A stretch of DNA of 64,000 nt, from positions 372,001 through 436,000 of the forward strand of contig NZ_JARBFX010000004.1 of NCBI RefSeq assembly GCF_028863665.1. Direction: 5' to 3'. The stretch is from Aquabacter sediminis (GTDB taxonomy: Bacteria > Pseudomonadota > Alphaproteobacteria > Rhizobiales > Xanthobacteraceae). Position 1 is the stretch's first letter. Each line of letters begins with the position of its first letter. The translations under genes and the position numbers were made by a program. The notes under the pieces were generated by a model. That model had not been told where the DNA came from. It did not search any database and saw only the letters and a list, made by a program, of their open reading frames with translations. Below are positions 19,407 to 28,219 of the stretch, piece after piece.

Positions 19407-20306
19407 TCAGGATGCGGCGGTGCCGCGGGTGACGAAGGCGCCGATGGAGGCAATGATCCGGTCCAGAACGAACCCAACCATGCCCACATAGATGAGCGCC
19501 ACGATGATGTCGCCGATGAGCGACGAGTTCCAGGCATCCCAGATGAAAAATCCGATGCCGACGCCGCCGATGAGCATCTCCGCTGCGATGATGGCGAGCC
19601 AGGACAGGCCGATGCCGATGCGAAGCCCAGTGAAGATGTAGGGGGCGGCCGCCGGCACCATGATCTTGGCGAAGAATTCCAGCGGGTTGAGGCGCAGAAC
19701 GGCCGCCACGTTGCGATAATCTTGCGGGATATTGCGAATGCCGACGGCCGTATTGATGATGATGGGCCAGATGGCGGTGATGAAGATCACGAACACGGCT
19801 GCCGGCTGGCCATCGCGGAAAGCCGCCAGCGACAGCGGCAGCCAGGCGAGGGGCGGCACGGTGCGCAGCACCTGGAAGAGCGGGTCGAGGCCCCGCATGG
19901 CCCAGGTGGACTGGCCGATGAGGGTGCCAAGACCGATGCCCACAATGGCAGCCAGCGAATAGCCTATGGCCACGCGCTGCACGGACGCGAGGATGTGCCA
20001 GAACAGGCCCTTATCGAGGCCGCCGCGGTCATAGAACGGGTTGGAGATCAATTCCCAGGAATTGGTGATGATTGAAGAGGGGGGCGGCAAGGCGGAGCCC
20101 GGTGCGCTGCACAGGAGTTCCCAAAGTCCCACGAGGAGCGCCACCACCAGGAGCGGGGGAATGAGGACGGCAGCGACGTCCTTCAGGAGCGGTACGATCC
20201 GCTCTGCGATGGGCTTGCGTCGGGGCGACATGGGCAGGACGGTGGCAGGAGGGGCCGTGCGCACGGCCGCCTCGGTGGAGTGCAGCTTGAGGGCGGGAGT
20301 GGTCAT
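19407..20306 (-). CDS. nrtB: Nitrate ABC transporter permease
   Basis: Inner-membrane permease of 299 residues of the NrtB/SsuC family. About six helices follow a 35-residue cytosolic N terminus. The EAA-like loop appears near residue 215 as NVAAVLRLNPLEFFAKIMVP, followed by AAPYIFTGLRIGIGLSWL. It forms the membrane channel for the NrtA-bound nitrate. It is 10 bases upstream of nrtD and 54 bases downstream of nrtA in the same transcript. Confidence 0.92.
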   Translation of the reverse strand: MTTPALKLHSTEAAVRTAPPATVLPMSPRRKPIAERIVPLLKDVAAVLIPPLLVVALLVGLWELLCSAPGSALPPPSSIITNSWELISNPFYDRGGLDKGLFWHILASVQRVAIGYSLAAIVGIGLGTLIGQSTWAMRGLDPLFQVLRTVPPLAWLPLSLAAFRDGQPAAVFVIFITAIWPIIINTAVGIRNIPQDYRNVAAVLRLNPLEFFAKIMVPAAAPYIFTGLRIGIGLSWLAIIAAEMLIGGVGIGFFIWDAWNSSLIGDIIVALIYVGMVGFVLDRIIASIGAFVTRGTAAS

Positions 20307-20360
20307 TTCGGTCTCCTGATGGAAAGGGGGCGGCCGCCCGCGGCGGGGCGGCCGGCTTTG

Positions 20361-21728
20361 TCAGGCGATGCGCTTGATGCCGAGGCTGGCGAGATAAGCG
20401 GACGGATTGGCCGGATCGAAGACCTTGCCGTCGTAGAAGGTCTCCTTGCCGCGCGAGGTGGATGTGGGCACCGCGCTCGACGAGACGTTCAGCGCCTTGG
20501 CGGCATCGCGCCACATGTCCTCGCGGTTCACCTTGGAGATGAGCGCCTTGGCATCGTAATCGGGTTCGAACTTGCCCCAGCGCTGGTCTTCCGTGATGAA
20601 CCACAAATCGTGGCTCTGGAAGGGGTAGGAGGCATAGTCTTCCCAATACTTCATCATCACCGGGCTTTTCTCGACAACCCGGCCGGTGCCGTAGTCGAAC
20701 TTGCCCAGCATGCGGTCGGTGACATCCGCCACGGGCACATTGATCCATTGCCGCTTGGCACAGATGGCGGCCACTTCCGCCCGGTTCTCCATCTTGTCGC
20801 ACCACATCTGCGCTTCCATCACCGCCTTCAGCAGCGCCATGGAGGCCTTGGGATTCTTATCCACATAGGCGGCGCGCATCCCGAAGGCCTTTTCGGGATG
20901 GTCCTTCCACATCTCGCCGGTGGTCAGGGCGGTGTAGCCGATCTTCTGGTGGATGAGCTGCTCGTTCCACGGCTCGCACACGCAGAAACAGTCCATGGTG
21001 CCCACCTTCATATTGGCCACCATCTGGGCCGGCGGGACGACGATGGTCTCGATGTCCTTGTCCGGATCGATCCCGCCGGCGGCGAGCCAGTATCGGATCC
21101 ACAAATCATGGGTGCCGCCGGGAAAGGTCATGGCGGCCTTCACCGCCTTCCCGGACGCCTTCTTCTTCTCCAGCGCGACCTTAAAGGGCGCCGTGTCGAG
21201 GCCGACCTTCAGGTCGAGATATTCCTGGCCGACCGAGATGCACTGTCCGTTCACGTTGAGGCGGGCGAGGATGTACATGGGCGTGGGGACGTTGTTCTGC
21301 GTCACCTTGCCGGCCGAGATGAGGTACGGCATGGGGGTGAGGATGTGGGCCCCGTCGATGCCGTTGCCTTCCGAGCCCAGCACGATGTTGTCGCGCGTGG
21401 TGCCCCAAGAGGCCTGCTTGGCGACCGTCACGTCGGTCATGCCGTATTTGTCGAAAATGCCCTTTTCCTTGGCCACGAAGAGTGGCGCCGCATCGGTCAG
21501 GGCAATGAAGCCCAGCACGGCCTTGTTGGTTTCCGGTGCTTCGCTGGCATAAGCCGAGGGCACGCCGCCCGGGAAGGCCATGCGGACGGCGTCGAACAAG
21601 GCGGCGGTGCCGAGCGCGGCGGCGCTGCCCTTGAGCAGGGAGCGCCGCGACAACTGGGCGGGTTCCCCCGTGGCGGGAACGGCAGCAGGAACGCTCGGAT
21701 CGGACTTGTTGGACGGCGCGTCGGTCAT
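20361..21728 (-). CDS. nrtA: Nitrate-binding protein, Tat-exported
   Basis: Periplasmic solute-binding protein of 455 residues of the NrtA/CmpA family. The N terminus carries a twin-arginine signal (SRRSLLKGSAAALGTAALF, about residues 28-46), so it is probably exported folded. The body shows KAVLGFIALTDAAPLFVAKE, typical of the NMT1/NrtA fold, and a segment CFCVCEPWNEQLI conserved in nitrate and bicarbonate binding proteins. Nitrate rather than bicarbonate or sulfonate is inferred from the operon. It is the first gene; its 150-base untranslated leader carries the hairpins and terminator described separately. Confidence 0.92.
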   Translation of the reverse strand: MTDAPSNKSDPSVPAAVPATGEPAQLSRRSLLKGSAAALGTAALFDAVRMAFPGGVPSAYASEAPETNKAVLGFIALTDAAPLFVAKEKGIFDKYGMTDVTVAKQASWGTTRDNIVLGSEGNGIDGAHILTPMPYLISAGKVTQNNVPTPMYILARLNVNGQCISVGQEYLDLKVGLDTAPFKVALEKKKASGKAVKAAMTFPGGTHDLWIRYWLAAGGIDPDKDIETIVVPPAQMVANMKVGTMDCFCVCEPWNEQLIHQKIGYTALTTGEMWKDHPEKAFGMRAAYVDKNPKASMALLKAVMEAQMWCDKMENRAEVAAICAKRQWINVPVADVTDRMLGKFDYGTGRVVEKSPVMMKYWEDYASYPFQSHDLWFITEDQRWGKFEPDYDAKALISKVNREDMWRDAAKALNVSSSAVPTSTSRGKETFYDGKVFDPANPSAYLASLGIKRIA

Positions 21729-21769
21729 TCTGTTCCCCTGTGGTCGGCGAAAAAGGCGGGCCAGAAACG

Positions 21770-21819
21770 AAAAAAGCCGCAGACATCACGACGGCCTGCG
21801 GCCATCGGTGTCAGCGGCT
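21770..21819 (-). terminator. Leader attenuator of the nitrate operon
   Basis: On the minus strand AGCCGCTGAC (21819-21810) pairs with GTCTGCGGCT (21784-21775) with one mismatch. An internal GATGGCC-GCA-GGCCGTC hairpin sits inside it, and six T residues follow. This is an intrinsic terminator about 40 bases before the nrtA start, inside the leader. Its 5' arm overlaps the second hexaloop hairpin, so the two structures exclude each other. Confidence 0.75.
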
Positions 21820-21844
21820 CTGCTGCGGGTCCCGCCTTTGGGAC
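21812..21844 (-). promoter_or_regulatory. Tandem hexaloop hairpins, ANTAR (NasT) target RNA
   Basis: On the minus strand P1 is GTCCC-AAAGGC-GGGAC (21844-21829) and P2 is CAGC-AGAGCC-GCTG (21825-21812), separated by three bases. Both loops are six bases with A at position 1 and G at position 4, the established signature recognised by ANTAR-domain antiterminators such as NasT and NasR. P2 shares bases with the terminator arm. The regulator itself is not in the window. Confidence 0.75.
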
Positions 21845-21889
21845 GAATGGAATGGCGCGATCAGCGTCGACCGCACACGCATCCTCTCT

Positions 21890-21905
21890 TTCAAGAGTTG
21901 TGCCA
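21890..21905 (-). promoter_or_regulatory. Sigma54-like promoter of the nitrate operon
   Basis: Minus-strand TGGCAC-N5-TTGAA fits the -24/-12 consensus TGGCAC-N5-TTGCW with one change in the -12 GC. A start near 21880 would give a leader of about 150 bases that contains both hexaloop hairpins and the attenuator. NtrC control is plausible for nitrogen assimilation, but no convincing NtrC dyad was found. The stretch 21913-21965 is strongly AT-rich. Confidence 0.5.
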
Positions 21906-22077
21906 AGTGCAGCGTTTTAATTAAGTACTTGTTTTATATAAGTAAAATAATATGCTTAAAATTTAATCTGCCTGGGTCGGTGCAAAAAGGATGCGCAAAA
22001 TCGCGTCACTTGATGCCTTGGCGTGCACCGCGTGTGGTCTGCTGCCACGATTGCGCCCCCCGCCTGTCCCGAAATGA

Positions 22078-22113
22078 CGACGCCGCCGAATGCGGCAGCA
22101 TCCGGCGGCGTGA
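22078..22113 (-). terminator. Hairpin at the end of the fds operon
   Basis: Arms ACGCCGCCG (22080-22088) and CGGCGGCGT (22103-22111) pair perfectly, about 30 bases after the fdsD stop. On the minus strand it is followed only by a weak T tract (TCGTCATTTC), so it may be a partial terminator or a 3'-end stabiliser. Confidence 0.5.
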
Positions 22114-22139
22114 CGGGGATAAATGATCGGGCTGCGCAG

Positions 22140-22367
22140 TCAGGCCTTCACAGGCGTCAGGCCCTCCAGCGCCTCCTTGGCGATGGGGGACAGGCCCTCT
22201 CCGCCATGGGCCATGTGTTCGGCGATCTTCTCGCGCATGCGCGGGTCCCAGAACTTGCGGATATGCGTCCGCGTGCCCTCCACCGCTTCCGCATGGGGCT
22301 GGGTGGCGAAGAATGTGGCGATCTGGTTGGCCATATAGACCAGTCGGTCGGTGGTGCTATGCGACAT
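22140..22367 (-). CDS. fdsD: Formate dehydrogenase delta subunit
   Basis: Small 75-residue protein matching FdsD. Characteristic parts are DRLVYMANQIATFFATQP, HIRKFWDPRMREKI and the end LSPIAKEALEGL. FdsD is required for maturation or stability of the NAD-dependent molybdenum formate dehydrogenase. The ATG at 22367 overlaps the end of fdhD by 11 bases; a much longer upstream frame is only a shadow of fdhD. It is the last gene of the operon. Confidence 0.9.
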   Translation of the reverse strand: MSHSTTDRLVYMANQIATFFATQPHAEAVEGTRTHIRKFWDPRMREKIAEHMAHGGEGLSPIAKEALEGLTPVKA

Positions 22368-23211
22368 GGGCTTGCCCTGCGGATGGCCCGGTGCCGATGC
22401 GGTCCGGGTGGGTGAAGACTTCAAAGCCATCGTCCCGGACGATGGCGCAGAGGGTAATGCCCGCCCGTGCGGCGGTGTGCACGGCGAGGGAGGTGGGTGC
22501 CGAGACCGCCGCGATGACGCCGACGCCGAGCACCGCCGCCTTCTGGACCATCTCGATGGAGACGCGGCTGGTGAGCAGAAGCAGGCCACGGGAAGGAGAA
22601 GCCTGAAGGCGCGCAACCTTGCCCACCAGCTTGTCGAGGGCGTTGTGGCGGCCCACATCCTCGCACACCGCCAGAAGGCCCCGCTCCGGCTCGAAATAAC
22701 CGGCCGCGTGGACGGCGCGGGTTTCCCGGTTCAGGGCCTGGGCCGGCGAGAGAAGGGCCATCGCCGCCAGCAGCTCGCTGGGCGAGAAGCGGGCTTGCGT
22801 GGTCACATGGGCGGCCGGACGGATCGCCTCGGCAAGGCTCTCCACGCCGCACAGGCCACAACCGGTCGGCCCCGCCATATGGCGACGGCGGGCGGAGAGC
22901 ACGCGCATCTTCTCTTCGGCGATCCACATGCGGGCCTCAATGCCATCCTTCACCGCGATCACGTCGAGGGAGAGAATGTCGCCGGCCTGGGCGATGATGC
23001 CTTCGGTGAGTGAGAAGCCCAGCGCGAAGTCCGCAATATCCTGCGGGCTCGCCATCATCACCGCCTGGGTGGTGCCGTTATAGGTGAGCGCCACCGGCGT
23101 CTCCTCGGGCACTGCCCGTTCGCCTTCAGCCTCGACCCCATTGCGCCATGCGGCGCGGGCGACGCGGCGCACCGGTTCTGGAAAGTCGGGAATGATCGGG
23201 TGGTCAGACAT
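22357..23211 (-). CDS. fdhD: Formate dehydrogenase sulfurtransferase FdhD
   Basis: Accessory protein of 284 residues that passes sulfur from IscS to the bis-MGD cofactor of formate dehydrogenase, which is essential for activity. The sulfur-transfer motif is C118-x2-C121 in GPTGCGLCGVES. Other family marks are EEPVALTYNG-like ETPVALTYNGTTQAVMMASP, ADFALGFSLTEGII and EDVGRHNALDKLVG. It sits between fdsA (121 bases upstream) and fdsD (11-base overlap). The position often taken by the homologous fdsC in other fds operons is filled by this gene. Confidence 0.93.
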   Translation of the reverse strand: MSDHPIIPDFPEPVRRVARAAWRNGVEAEGERAVPEETPVALTYNGTTQAVMMASPQDIADFALGFSLTEGIIAQAGDILSLDVIAVKDGIEARMWIAEEKMRVLSARRRHMAGPTGCGLCGVESLAEAIRPAAHVTTQARFSPSELLAAMALLSPAQALNRETRAVHAAGYFEPERGLLAVCEDVGRHNALDKLVGKVARLQASPSRGLLLLTSRVSIEMVQKAAVLGVGVIAAVSAPTSLAVHTAARAGITLCAIVRDDGFEVFTHPDRIGTGPSAGQAHVA

Positions 23212-23332
23212 GGCCGGTCCTCGTGCGCGCGAACCCTTCCAAGGTCGTGCGCCCGCCCGCGAACTTCAAGCGGAGCCGGGCAAAGGCCCGGTCCCGCTTC
23301 ATCTGTTCCGGACGTGAAGACACCGCCCGCCC

Positions 23333-26170
23333 TCACTCCGCCGCTTCGGCGATGCGACGGCTTTCGCGGGACAACTTCTCATACTCTTCCTGCCACTGGC
23401 TCGGTCCGTTGGAGGGCGCGACCTGCACCGCCGTGACCTTGTATTCCGGGCAGTTCGTGGCCCAGTCCGAATATTCGGTGGTCACTACGTTCGCCTGCGT
23501 CACGGGATGGTGGAAGGTGGTGTAAACCACGCCAGCCGGAATGCGCTCGGAAATGATCGCCCGCAGCGAAGTGGCGCCCGCCCGGCTTTCCAGCCGCACG
23601 AAGTCGCCGTCGCGGATGCCGCGGTTTTCCGCGTCGTGCGGGTGAATTTCCAGCACGTCTTCCGCATGCCAGGCCACATTGGCGGTGCGCCGGGTCTGGG
23701 CACCCACATTGTACTGGCTGAGGATGCGGCCGGTGGTCAGCAGCAGCGGGAAGCGCGGTCCAGTCTTCTCGTCGGTCGGGACGTACTCGGTGAGCATGAA
23801 CTTGCCCTTGCCGCGCACGAAGCCACCGATATGCATGATGGGCGTACCTTCCGGCGCCTTCTCATTACAGGGCCACTGCACCGAGCCCACCTCGTCCAGC
23901 TTCTTGTAGGACACGCCCGTGAAAGTGGGCGTCAGGCGGGCAATCTCGTCCATGATCTCGCTGGGATGGGCATAGTCCATCTCATAGCCCAATGCCTTGG
24001 CAAGCATGAGGGTGACTTCCCAGTCCGCATAGCCGTTCTTGGGGGCCATGACCTTGCGCACCCGCTGGATGCGGCGTTCCGCATTGGTGAAGGTGCCGTC
24101 CTTCTCCAGGAAGGTGCAGCCCGGCAGGAAGACGTGGGCGTAGTTGGCGGTCTCGTTCAGGAAGATGTCCTGCACCACCAGGCATTCCAGCGCGCCAAGA
24201 CCGGCGGAGACATGCTTGGTGTCGGGGTCGGACTGGAGGATGTCCTCACCCTGCACATACATGCCCTTGAAGGTGCCATCCACGGCCGCGTCGAACATGT
24301 TGGGTATGCGCAGGCCCGGCTCGTCATCCAGCGTCACGCCCCACAGCGCTTCGAAGGAGGCGCGGGTGGCGTCGTCGGAGATGTGGCGATAGCCCGGCAG
24401 CTCGTGGGGGAACGAGCCCATGTCGCAGGAGCCCTGCACATTGTTCTGGCCCCGCAGCGGGTTCACGCCCACGCCGTCGCGGCCGATATTGCCGGTGGCC
24501 ATGGCGAGGTTTGCGATGGCCATGACGGTGGTGGAGCCCTGGGAATGCTCGGTGACGCCCAGGCCGTAATAGATGGCCCCGTTGCCGCCGGTGGCATAGA
24601 GGCGCGCGGCGCCGCGCACGTCCTCGGCCTTCACGCCGGTATATTTTTCCACCTCTTCCGGGCTGTGGCGGGGGTCGGCGACGAAGGCCGCCCATTCCTG
24701 GAAGTCGTCCCAGTCGCAGCGCTCGCGAACGAAGGCCTCGTTCACCAGACCCTCTGTCACCACCACGTGGGCGAGCGCGGTGACGATGGCGACGTTCGTG
24801 CCGGGGCGCAGCGCCAGATGGTACGAGGCCTCCACATGGGGTGAGCGGACGATGTCGGTGCGGCGGGGATCCACCACGATGAGCTTGGCACCCTGGCGCA
24901 GCCGCTTCTTGAGGCGCGAGCCGAACACCGGGTGGCCATCGGTGGGATTGGCGCCAATGATGAGCACGACGTCGCTCGCCTCGACGGAATCGAAGTCCTG
25001 CGTGCCCGCCGAGGTGCCATAGGTCTGGGAGAGGCCATAGCCGGTGGGCGAGTGGCAGACGCGGGCGCAGGTGTCCACGTTGTTATTGCCGAAGGCACCA
25101 CGAATCAGCTTCTGGACCAGATAAGTCTCCTCATTGGTGCAGCGCGAGGAGGTGATGCCGCCCACCGAACGGCGGCCATATTTCGCCTGGATGCGCTTGA
25201 ATTCGGAGGCGGCGTAAGCGATCGCCTCCTCGTAGCTCACTTCCTTCCACGGCTCGTGGATGGAGGCGCGGATCATGGGCTTCAGGATGCGGTCCTGGTG
25301 GGTGGCATAGCCATAGGCGAAGCGGCCCTTCACGCAGCTATGGCCCCGGTTCGCCTTGCCGTCCTTGTAGGGCACCATGCGCACCAATTCATCGCCGCGC
25401 ATTTCGGCCTTGAAGGCGCAGCCCACGCCGCAATAAGCGCAGGTGGTCACCACCGAATGCTCGGGGGTGCCGATCTCGAACATAGCCTTCTCATTGAGCG
25501 TGGCCGTTGGGCAGGCCTGCACGCAGGCGCCGCAGGACACGCACTCGGAGGACAGGAACGGCTCGTCCATGCCGGGCGAAACGCGCGAGCCGAAGCCGCG
25601 GCCGGAAATGGTGAGCGCGAACGTGCCCTGCACTTCCTCGCAGGCGCGCACGCAGCGATTGCAGACGATGCACTTCGACTGCTCATAGGTGAAATAGGGG
25701 TTTGACTCGTCCTTGCCGAGCTTGGTGTGGTTTTCCCCCTCATAGCCGTAGCGGACCTCGCGCAGACCCACCACGCCGGCCATGTCCTGCAATTCGCAGT
25801 CGCCATTGGCCGAGCAGGTCAGGCAGTCCAGCGGATGGTCGGAGATAAAGAGCTCCATCACCCCCTTGCGGATCTGCTTCAGCCGCTCGGTCTGGGTCTT
25901 CACCACCATGCCGTCCATCACCGGGGTGGTGCAGGAGGCGGGCGTGCCGGCGCGGCCCTCGATCTCCACCAGGCAGAGCCGGCAGGAGCCGAACGCATCC
26001 AGCATGTCCGTGGCGCAGAGCTTGGGAATCTGGTTCCCCACCTCCATGGCCGCGCGCATGATGGACGTGCCCTCGGGCACCTCCACCGTCATCCCGTCAA
26101 TGACGAGGGAGACAAGCTTTTGCGACTTGGAGGCCGGGGTGCCGTAATCGATTTCGTGCACGAGGGACAT
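23333..26170 (-). CDS. fdsA: NAD-dependent formate dehydrogenase alpha subunit
   Basis: Catalytic subunit of 945 residues that oxidises formate to CO2. The N terminus (about 1-230) resembles NuoG: a [2Fe-2S] domain with CRLCLVEIEG, a His/Cys cluster site around CLTCSANGDC, then two ferredoxin-type [4Fe-4S] motifs (CIVCNRCVRAC and CVSCGACVQAC). The catalytic part starts near residue 245 with CAYCGVGC, and the molybdenum-ligand cysteine lies in NNVDTCARVCHSPTGYGL. It ends with a molydopterin-dinucleotide-binding domain. It carries bis-MGD and works with FdsB and FdsG in the cytosol. It is 10 bases downstream of fdsB. Confidence 0.95.
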   Translation of the reverse strand: MSLVHEIDYGTPASKSQKLVSLVIDGMTVEVPEGTSIMRAAMEVGNQIPKLCATDMLDAFGSCRLCLVEIEGRAGTPASCTTPVMDGMVVKTQTERLKQIRKGVMELFISDHPLDCLTCSANGDCELQDMAGVVGLREVRYGYEGENHTKLGKDESNPYFTYEQSKCIVCNRCVRACEEVQGTFALTISGRGFGSRVSPGMDEPFLSSECVSCGACVQACPTATLNEKAMFEIGTPEHSVVTTCAYCGVGCAFKAEMRGDELVRMVPYKDGKANRGHSCVKGRFAYGYATHQDRILKPMIRASIHEPWKEVSYEEAIAYAASEFKRIQAKYGRRSVGGITSSRCTNEETYLVQKLIRGAFGNNNVDTCARVCHSPTGYGLSQTYGTSAGTQDFDSVEASDVVLIIGANPTDGHPVFGSRLKKRLRQGAKLIVVDPRRTDIVRSPHVEASYHLALRPGTNVAIVTALAHVVVTEGLVNEAFVRERCDWDDFQEWAAFVADPRHSPEEVEKYTGVKAEDVRGAARLYATGGNGAIYYGLGVTEHSQGSTTVMAIANLAMATGNIGRDGVGVNPLRGQNNVQGSCDMGSFPHELPGYRHISDDATRASFEALWGVTLDDEPGLRIPNMFDAAVDGTFKGMYVQGEDILQSDPDTKHVSAGLGALECLVVQDIFLNETANYAHVFLPGCTFLEKDGTFTNAERRIQRVRKVMAPKNGYADWEVTLMLAKALGYEMDYAHPSEIMDEIARLTPTFTGVSYKKLDEVGSVQWPCNEKAPEGTPIMHIGGFVRGKGKFMLTEYVPTDEKTGPRFPLLLTTGRILSQYNVGAQTRRTANVAWHAEDVLEIHPHDAENRGIRDGDFVRLESRAGATSLRAIISERIPAGVVYTTFHHPVTQANVVTTEYSDWATNCPEYKVTAVQVAPSNGPSQWQEEYEKLSRESRRIAEAAE

Positions 26171-26180
26171 GGCGTTCCTC

Positions 26181-27743
26181 CTATTCGGCGGCTGCGGGCA
26201 GCTTGGGCGCCGCTCCGAAATCTTCGGGGAAGTGGGTCAGCGCGCTGATCACCGGATAGGGCGTGAAGCCCCCAAGGGCGCAGAGCGAGCCGAGCTTCAT
26301 GGTCTGGCAAAGGTCGGTCAGGATGGCGAGATTGGCCTCGCGCCGCTGGCCGGCGATGATCTTGTCCAAGGTCTCCACGCCGCGCGTGGAGCCGATGCGG
26401 CAGGGGGTGCACTTGCCGCAGCTTTCATGGGCGCAGAATTCCATGGCGAAGCGCGCCATGTGGGCCATGTCAACGGTGTCGTCGAACACCACGATGCCGC
26501 CATGGCCGATGAGAGCGTCCTTGGCCGCGAACGCCTCATAGTCGAAGGGCGTGTCGAACTGGGAGACCGGCAGATAGGCGCCGAGCGGTCCGCCCGCCTG
26601 CACCGCCTTCACCGGGCGGCCGGAGGCGGTACCGCCGCCGATGTCATTCACCAATTCGCCCAGCGAAATGCCGAAGGCGGTCTCGAACAGGCCGCCATAT
26701 TTGATGTTGCCGGCGAGCTGGATGGGCATGGTGCCCCGCGAGCGGCCCATGCCGAAGTCGCGGTAGAAATTGCCGCCCTTGTCGAGGATGACGGGGACGG
26801 TGGCCAGCGAGATCAGGTTATTGATGACGGTGGGGCGGCCGAACAGGCCCTTGAGCGCCGGCAGGGGCGGTTTTGCGCGCACTACGCCGCGCTTGCCCTC
26901 CAGGCTATCCAGCAGCGCCGTTTCCTCGCCGCACACATAGGCGCCGGCGCCCATGCGCATTTCCACGTCGAAGTCGTAGGAGGAGCCGGCCACGTTCTTG
27001 CCGAGCAGCCCGGCTTGACGCGCCTTGGTGATCGCCTTCTCCATCACCAGGATGGAGAGCGGATATTCCGAGCGGCAATAGACATAGCCCTTGGTGGCCC
27101 CGACGGCGATGCCCGCAATGGTCATGCCCTCAATGAGGCAGAACGGGTCGGCCTCCATGATGAGGCGGTCGGCGAAGGTGCCGCTGTCGCCCTCGTCCGC
27201 ATTGCAGACGATGTATTTCTGGTCCGCCTGGGTGGCCGCGACCGTGCGCCATTTGATGCCGGTCGGAAAGCCTGCGCCGCCGCGACCCCGCAGGCCGCTC
27301 TGGAACACTTCCTCGACGATGGCCGCCGGGCCAAGCGTGAGGGCCCGCTCCAGGCCCTTGTATCCGCCATGGGCGCGATAGTCGGTCAGCGACAGCGGAT
27401 CGATAATGCCGCAGCGGGCGAAGGTGAGGCGCGTCTGGCGCTTGAGATAGGGGATTTCCTCCACCAGGCCGACGCAGAGCGGATGGGGGCCCCCATCCAG
27501 CATGCCGGCGGCGAGCAGGCCCTCCACGTCGGAGGCCTTCACCGGGCCGTAGCCGACGCGGCCGGCGGGCGTCTCCACCTCCACCAGCGGCTCCAGCCAG
27601 AACAGGCCACGGGAGCCGTTGCGAACGATGTCCACCAGCGTGCCACGGGCGGCGAATGCGTCCGCGAAAGACCGGGCCACCCGATCGGCGCCGCAGGCGA
27701 CGGCCGCGGCATCGTTGGGAACGAAAATGCGAACGACGCTCAT
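26181..27743 (-). CDS. fdsB: NAD-dependent formate dehydrogenase beta subunit
   Basis: Flavoprotein of 520 residues like NuoF. It binds FMN and NAD and a [4Fe-4S] cluster and hands formate electrons to NAD+. The N-terminal ~120 residues are a thioredoxin-like extension typical of FdsB. The FMN/NAD region shows GLRGRGGAGFPTGIKW, CNADEGDSGTFADR and ICGE-like AYVCGEETALLDSLEGKRG. The cluster motif is HESCGKCTPCRIGS near residue 430. It overlaps fdsG by 4 bases and precedes fdsA by 10. Confidence 0.95.
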   Translation of the reverse strand: MSVVRIFVPNDAAAVACGADRVARSFADAFAARGTLVDIVRNGSRGLFWLEPLVEVETPAGRVGYGPVKASDVEGLLAAGMLDGGPHPLCVGLVEEIPYLKRQTRLTFARCGIIDPLSLTDYRAHGGYKGLERALTLGPAAIVEEVFQSGLRGRGGAGFPTGIKWRTVAATQADQKYIVCNADEGDSGTFADRLIMEADPFCLIEGMTIAGIAVGATKGYVYCRSEYPLSILVMEKAITKARQAGLLGKNVAGSSYDFDVEMRMGAGAYVCGEETALLDSLEGKRGVVRAKPPLPALKGLFGRPTVINNLISLATVPVILDKGGNFYRDFGMGRSRGTMPIQLAGNIKYGGLFETAFGISLGELVNDIGGGTASGRPVKAVQAGGPLGAYLPVSQFDTPFDYEAFAAKDALIGHGGIVVFDDTVDMAHMARFAMEFCAHESCGKCTPCRIGSTRGVETLDKIIAGQRREANLAILTDLCQTMKLGSLCALGGFTPYPVISALTHFPEDFGAAPKLPAAAE

Positions 27744-28219
27744 CGGCCGGACTCCGCAACCAGTTCGTCGATGGTCTCGCGATCAAGGCGCCCCACGAGG
27801 CGGCCGTCGATCAAGGCGGAGGGAGCGCAGGCGCACAGGCCGAGACAGTAGATGGGCTCCAGCGTCACCCGCCCGTCCGGCGTGGTCTCGCCCATCTGGA
27901 TGCCGAGCTTCTCCTCGGCATAGTCTGCGAGGCCCTGGCATCCCATGGCCTGGCAGGCCTCGGCCGCGCACAGCTTGATGACATGGCGGCCCGGCGGCTC
28001 GCGCCGGAAGTCATGATAGAAGGTGACGACGCCATAAACCTCCGCCCGCGACAGGTTGAGCGTCTCGGCGATCATCGGCACCACCGGGTCCGGCACGAAG
28101 CCGAAGGCCTCCTGGATGGCGTGCAAGATCGGCATGGTCGCACCCGCCATGTGCTGGTGGGATGCGATGATCTGAGACGCGCGGTCCGCGCTCCACGGTT
28201 CGTAGCCGGCCGTCGGCAT
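27740..28219 (-). CDS. fdsG: NAD-dependent formate dehydrogenase gamma subunit
   Basis: NuoE-like thioredoxin-fold protein of 159 residues with one [2Fe-2S] cluster. The four ligands appear as CAAEACQ ... CLGLCAC, near residues 84, 89 and 125-129 region. Conserved NuoE parts are MPILHAIQEAFGFVP and LNLSRAEVYGVVTFYHDF. The ATG at 28219 is preceded by GGGGGAGAG, which decides it over a longer frame to 28267. It is the first gene of the fds operon and is coupled to fdsB by an ATGA overlap. Confidence 0.93.
   Translation of the reverse strand: MPTAGYEPWSADRASQIIASHQHMAGATMPILHAIQEAFGFVPDPVVPMIAETLNLSRAEVYGVVTFYHDFRREPPGRHVIKLCAAEACQAMGCQGLADYAEEKLGIQMGETTPDGRVTLEPIYCLGLCACAPSALIDGRLVGRLDRETIDELVAESGR

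Noticed and set aside
21966-22060. NtrC binding sites upstream of the nitrate promoter
   Set aside because: Single GGTGCA/TGCACC half-sites occur, but no pair with the correct spacing and symmetry.
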